Assembly (NCBI GenBank): GCA_030248295.1
Contig: JASANH010001724.1
Span: 310,001-374,000, forward strand
Source: Mesodorylaimus sp. YZB2_4
Taxonomy: Eukaryota > Nematoda > Enoplea > Dorylaimida > Dorylaimidae
Reading direction: 5' to 3'
Length of the DNA stretch: 64,000 nt
This document shows, piece by piece, positions 59,583-64,000 of this stretch (position 1 is the stretch's first letter; the number at the start of each line of letters is the position of its first letter). Under the pieces are notes generated by a model. The model worked only from the letters and a program-made list of their open reading frames with translations, searched no databases and had not been told where the DNA came from. The translations under genes and the position numbers were made by a program.

Positions 59583-60886
59583 GTGTGCGCATAACCAAAA
59601 CCAAAGCCAAACATTTTGCATCGGTCGTACTGCAGATGTGTCCATGTGCACTACTACTGCTTGTATCTACATCATATCTGTGCACCCAACACATGCCTGC
59701 ATCAGCTTTCTCACGAATTGTCTCTCGCCACTGGTGTCGCTGTGTGGGCCGCCATAGTTGGCGGTACCCACAAAGACCAACAATGCGTGTTATATCTGGG
59801 CGTCGTCTGCTCCTCTAAATTTGGAACAAACCTGACGCAGGCAGTCTTTCCGCTCTGTTTCTTGCCCGTCGCACTTCGTTCAATGGCCCGTAAAGTACAC
59901 TGCATTGCTGGTCACTGTCCGTAAAATTGTATTCATGAAAATCTTGAAATGAACCAAGACAATTGACGCAGTATTGCCTCAGGTGAAAAACTTTCACTTT
60001 TTGTATATCCTTTTCTAGAATGGAGGGCTCTCCCTGTTTCAGAAATGTTCATTCAAACAAAATCGAGGCGCTAGATCGAAGTAAATGGCACCTTTTGCAC
60101 AGGAGAAATTTACAAATTTATTAAAATCGTATGTAAAATTGATGTCTAACATCATATGCAAAAGACACAAATGCCGCAAGAGAGTGAATGCGCATTTTCA
60201 AAACAAGTAATACGCAAACCAAACAGAAAGCCCATCTCGCATGCGCCGTGATATACGGCTACCCTAATCTACTGATGCCATCAGAGGAAGCCAATCTATG
60301 CGCAAAAAGTAGCATTACCTGTCCGTATCAGAGGCCGTCTCGCAATGTCGACAGACGTATTGATCACCAGGCTTACTGGCTGAGTTTTCTACAAGACTTT
60401 GTTATAGCCTATACCAAACCACGACGATGCACAATTTATAAACTAGGTTTGTTTCTACAAATTCACACGCTGTCCCTTTATGACACAACAACCAAGATTT
60501 CCACCCAAGACTTGTGAAATGGAGCGTGCAGAGATCCGAAAGAGGGTACGTGTCCTTGAAGAGCAGGAGGTGATTGGAGAACTGGCGTCAGTGAGTCATA
60601 GACGGTCGTTAAGTTATTTGGGGATGTCTGCGTTAAAAGTGAAGAATCTGTTGAACTGCGACCAACGCGCAATAAAAACAGCAAAACGCTGGCGATGGGA
60701 AAACATTTACTTGTATTCCATAATTTGTCCGCGATTCCGCAAAACAAGACCTAGCTACTGTACATTTATGCACCACCACGCATGCGGCACTCCTATCAGG
60801 CAATTTCCGCCAATGTCGAAAACATCCCAGATGGGGACTTCCCTGCCAAACTCATTGCAATATCATCAGCGCGATGTTCTGTTCTC
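59583..60886. other. Spacer; R3-like edge near 59812-59910
   Basis: The piece ACGCAGGCAGTCTTTCCGCTCTGTTTCTTGCCC resembles 53795-53835. Overlapping ORFs have no motif. Confidence 0.35.
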
Positions 60887-61603
60887 TCAATGGCTGCATT
60901 TCCTGCCATTCGCATAAAAGCAATCGCATCTTCCTCCAAACAAGCCACCGCATTTCCCATACGCACACAAATGTTTGTTGATGCAGATACGATTGCACAG
61001 GTTATTATTCGATGGTAACAGGGCAAATGCACCGCGGCATCCATCTAAAAAATTAGTTTTATCTAGTTGTAGCTCTGCAAACGCAAAACCTGCCCTGACG
61101 GACTGTGTTGCCTGCTTGAAATTTGAAACACGCTTGCCGCGTAAACTTTCACAGCAAAAGAATCATATTTACGGGTCACACACAGCATGGCATGCCATGC
61201 AATGGCCCCCTCCCCTCAATGATGTTAGGGAACTCATCTTTTGTCATGAGAATTTTCGGCGGGAAACAAAATTTAAATAAAATCGTAATGGCTGTTAAAC
61301 TTTTGGTCAAATAAGACCTTCGAGGCTCGAAATAATAATTCACAAATTCAAATCGTCACCCCATGATTGCGCGTTAATCATTGATACCACAAAAATGTAA
61401 GAATTTTGCCCATCTGGGTTTTGCGCAGGGCAAACCTCAAAGACACTGGAAACTGATCAAAATCACTTACGCCAGTTGTAACCCAGTTCTCTTTTCAATC
61501 GTATCTCAGTCTCTTGCTCAGCGATCGCCTCACGATCAGGAGCAGAGTGGATCGCGTCCGAAATAAACAAAAAACTAACCAATAGAATCAAAGCAAAATT
61601 CAT
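60887..61603 (-). CDS. Secreted CSalpha-beta (defensin-like) peptide precursor 1
   Basis: Two exons (minus), 61471-61603 and 60887-61044; phase-1 intron (GTAAGT..TTTTTTAG, 426 bp); 96 aa. Residues 1-20 are a signal peptide (MNFALILLVSFLFISDAIHS), followed by an acidic propeptide ending near a dibasic KR (37-38). The mature region holds eight cysteines at 47, 61, 65, 71, 76, 84, 86 and 94: C-x3-C, a G-x-C gamma-core and C-x-C, the arrangement of four-disulfide CSalpha-beta peptides. This fold covers antimicrobial defensins and ion-channel-active peptides; the sequence does not say which, though host defence is the commoner role in non-venomous animals. Tandem paralogue of the gene at 62967. 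Confidence 0.82.
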
Positions 61604-62360
61604 TTTTTAATTGTTCAGTCAGTAGCAGCCGTCGAAACTCGAGCGATGTCGTCTGTTTTCACAGAGTTAGCTCTCCACTTTTAAATATTTTAGTATTTTT
61701 TTTGAACAACAGCAGGTGATTTCCGAAGCTTTCAACGAAATATGCTTGAGCAACAGCACGTTGGTTTTGCCAATTGTGGAATGTTACAGAATTCTATTTT
61801 AAGATTGTATTTATACACTGACGCGCACCCCCGCACTTTGATAAATCTTGTTTACTCGACAACGTCACGCCCTTGTTTGTGACCCTCTTGTCGGACGGAG
61901 AGTTTTTGGAAGTTTGTGTCCAACTTGCCCCGAGTGGACTAAATATAATTTTAGAACGTGGCGAGGAACATAAGTTTCAGTCATGAAATACCACGGATTA
62001 TCTAATTTACAAATTCCTAGTCGTGATGTTTGGCGTGTCATCCCGCTTGTTTGGGAAATTTCTAATCGTGAGTACTTAAGATAAGAGGCGCCGTGAACAA
62101 AGATCGGGCGGTATCGGAATGTCTGCTGATCGATTTCTAAGCATTCCTTTGAAGATTTTTTAAAATCTATAAACCATAAAAACCAGCAAAGAAACCAAGC
62201 AATACCAGCCTGTATTAGATTTGAGGCAGCGACGCGACATCAACGTTACTGAGTCTAGCTGGATTTGATGTTTGAATGCAGATATGATACCGTCGATATT
62301 TATTGATTTTTCAAAAGCAACAAGCGGACTTGGAAATTGGAAATCACCATTCAGAAATTT
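61604..62360. other. Spacer and probable promoter of peptide gene 1
   Basis: AT-rich. The stretch just upstream of the minus-strand start has no clear TATA. No other gene. Confidence 0.4.
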
Positions 62361-62371
62361 TTACTAAACTG

Positions 62372-62455
62372 CTCCCTTAAGCGAGGTTCGAACCCTCGCC
62401 TATGGGGCTCTGGTCCCAGCATTTTCTTGAATGAAATCAGGCGATTGAGGAAGAC
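62372..62455 (-). repeat. tRNA-like pseudo-sequence
   Basis: On the minus strand a T-arm-like GCGAGGGTTCGAACCTCGC is followed by a 3' end able to pair with CTTCCT about 80 nt upstream. The anticodon arm does not fold with a U33, and the T loop is out of register, so a decayed class-II tRNA or SINE head is likelier than a working tRNA. Confidence 0.3.
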
Positions 62456-62667
62456 CTTTGGGGTTCGGGCACCCAATAACTATGTATAAAAACTGGTGAA
62501 GGCGACCCGTACACATGTGTTAAAAGTCGAATTCGTAACCTATTAGCACTGGGAATACAATTTAAGGCTCGTTAGACGCAAACTTCTAAAATTTTGCCTC
62601 CTGTGGCCAAATTTAGGCGCCAAATGACAGGTATACCCCTAAATTACCATATTTATGCTAATTCTGT

Positions 62668-62737
62668 TTGGCGCCCTTTGATCCCTACGGCCCTGGGAAT
62701 CCCAAGGTCGCGAGTTCGAATCTCGCGCGAGGCTCAA
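62668..62737 (+). repeat. tRNA-like pseudo-sequence
   Basis: Contains a perfect T arm, GCGAG-TTCGAAT-CTCGC, and GCGAGGC in the acceptor 3' position, but the matching acceptor 5' strand and a proper anticodon loop are missing. Probably a tRNA pseudogene or SINE head. Confidence 0.35.
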
Positions 62738-62966
62738 GTTTTTGTTTCATGTCTGAATGTCAGGTAGATGCAGAACAAGTCGTGGTTATGTACCTACTGT
62801 GGAGAAGACTTTTCAGAAAAGCTCGGGAACTCGATTATATGTTAGACTGGCTCCTACTTCCTAGTTTTCAAAGGTTTTTATTAACTACGCGAACTATCCA
62901 AAAAAATTTCGATTTTCCAGAACACAAAGCAAAAATCACGTTTATTGCATGCAAGCAGCTACGTGA

Positions 62967-63500
62967 CTAACGGCCGCATAATTCACCGGTCCATCCATAA
63001 CATTTACAGGCTTCGTTCAGCAAGCCCCCAAGGCATCTTCCATAGGCACAACGATATTTTTGTCTGCACGTTTTGTTACACTGATCATCGGTTTTTTTGA
63101 CGAGACAGCCATCTAAAAAATGTGGAGTAGATTTTGTAGAAATTCCTTAAGCCGCGGTAATTGTTGCAACTTCGTTTTTAAGCGGCTGTTCAACATGGTT
63201 TTTTTTCCCTTATGGCTCATAATTCCATGAAAAATGGCCTTTTAATTACTGTTCATAAGGATCTTTGGTCGTTTAAAGCATATCAAGCAAAATGTAAATT
63301 CCTTACGGTTTCTTTTCAATCGCAACCCTAAAAAAACCGTCCAACTTAATTATCAGCGCAAAATTTTCAAACTTTTTACTTTCTAGTGGATGATTGTCCC
63401 AATCTGGCACTTTCAGCTGCGGATGGACCACATTCTCGTATGGAAATCCGTCGACGCCATAAAAACACAAGAGTACCAGGGAAAAAGCTAAAAATCTCAT
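62967..63500 (-). CDS. Secreted CSalpha-beta (defensin-like) peptide precursor 2
   Basis: Two exons (minus), 63380-63500 and 62967-63112; phase-1 intron of 267 bp (GTAAAA..TTTTTTAG); 88 aa. Signal peptide about residues 1-18 (MRFLAFSLVLLCFYGVDG), then a propeptide of about 22 residues without a dibasic site. Eight cysteines at 43, 52, 56, 62, 67, 76, 78 and 86 repeat the spacing of the gene at 60887, with the same C-x3-C, AYG-x-C and C-x-C elements. In both genes exon 2 opens with AT-GG-TG(C/T), so the intron is homologous. A C-terminal basic residue pair is absent. Likely secreted host-defence peptide; channel activity cannot be excluded from sequence. Confidence 0.82.
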
Positions 63501-64000
63501 TTTCGGTACTCAAAATTAGAAGCCACTATTTCGTTGTCAAAAACTCCTTTCAAATCTGAGCGCCAGGTGGACGAGCAGGCAGTCACAACCTCATTTGTCA
63601 GACGAACATTAGCGAAAAGAACGCCCAAGATGGAAATTGAGAGGTGCGCAGTGTTTTGTAACGTTTTGTGGGGGTGGTTGATGACAGTCCAGGATGCGGG
63701 AGCGCAAATATCATATCATCAGCGCACAAGTCAAAATGTGCCGCGCGTCTTTGATGTGCCTAAGTTCGTTCAGTAGGCGCATCCAGAATGCAACGCGTCG
63801 AAAACAATATCGTGTGAATTTTTACGAACCTGTACAAATTTATTTTATCAGGGAGTCTAAAAATGGTGACATAAAACATACAGTGTATCTATGAATTACA
63901 AAATAACACAAACCACAGAAACAAGGTTTTAACGTGTGAGGCATCCAAATCTTTTATCACAAATCTATGTCCAAAAAAATAAGTGCATAAATTGAAATTC
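63501..64000. other. Upstream flank of peptide gene 2, no gene
   Basis: AT-rich; no supportable frame. The stretch ATCATATCATCAGCGC (63710-63725) resembles CAATATCATCAGCGCG at 60858, beside the end of peptide gene 1, so a shared repeat or duplicated flank is possible. Confidence 0.4.

Noticed and set aside
1-64000. CRISPR arrays, bacterial operons or prophage features
   Set aside because: None seen; spliced genes, SINEs and hAT elements mark the window as animal nuclear DNA.

Overview
This is a gene-poor, repeat-rich stretch of animal (eukaryotic) nuclear DNA. Genes have GT-AG introns (about 50 bp to 1.4 kb), there is no operon structure, and tRNA-derived SINEs and DNA-transposon remnants lie between the genes. 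The gene set (a single-LIM muscle LIM protein of the MLP/mlp-1 type, an expansion of DMSR/myosuppressin-type neuropeptide receptors, eight-cysteine CSalpha-beta peptides, secreted PLA1/pancreatic-type lipases) points to an ecdysozoan invertebrate. A tardigrade, nematode relative or chelicerate would all fit; the sequence alone does not decide.

Layout. 0-34 kb: four paralogous 7TM receptors on the + strand (main exons 9080-10229, 18913-20062, 24944-26045, 32201-33362). The first two lie in two collinear segments (about 3.5-10.9 kb and 12.0-20.6 kb) that look like an old tandem segmental duplication; the second copy later took in a 1.02-kb hAT-like element. A second hAT-like element lies at 1381-2146. 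36.9-41.3 kb: a two-exon muscle LIM gene, then a four-exon RING-finger gene whose last exon may carry an LC8-like module and runs into a TGA at a would-be zinc cysteine. 41.7-42.4 kb: a MITE with about 100-bp inverted termini. 43.6-45.5 kb: decayed fragments of a different rhodopsin-like receptor. 46.5-58.8 kb: three tandem secreted lipase genes on the minus strand, each with three exons at the same intron positions and a shared upstream block. 60.9-63.5 kb: two tandem two-exon genes on the minus strand for secreted eight-cysteine CSalpha-beta (defensin-like) peptides.

The window is thus four local gene families (receptors, lipases, host-defence-like peptides, receptor relics) separated by mobile DNA. 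One SINE family (SINE-A, probably tRNA-Glu derived) has at least eight copies here; a second (SINE-B) has two, one of them immediately after a splice donor of the RING gene. An 11-mer, CTGATCGTGAG, occurs seven times with unrelated flanks, far more often than chance predicts. Identifications rest on reading motifs by eye; no database search was run.
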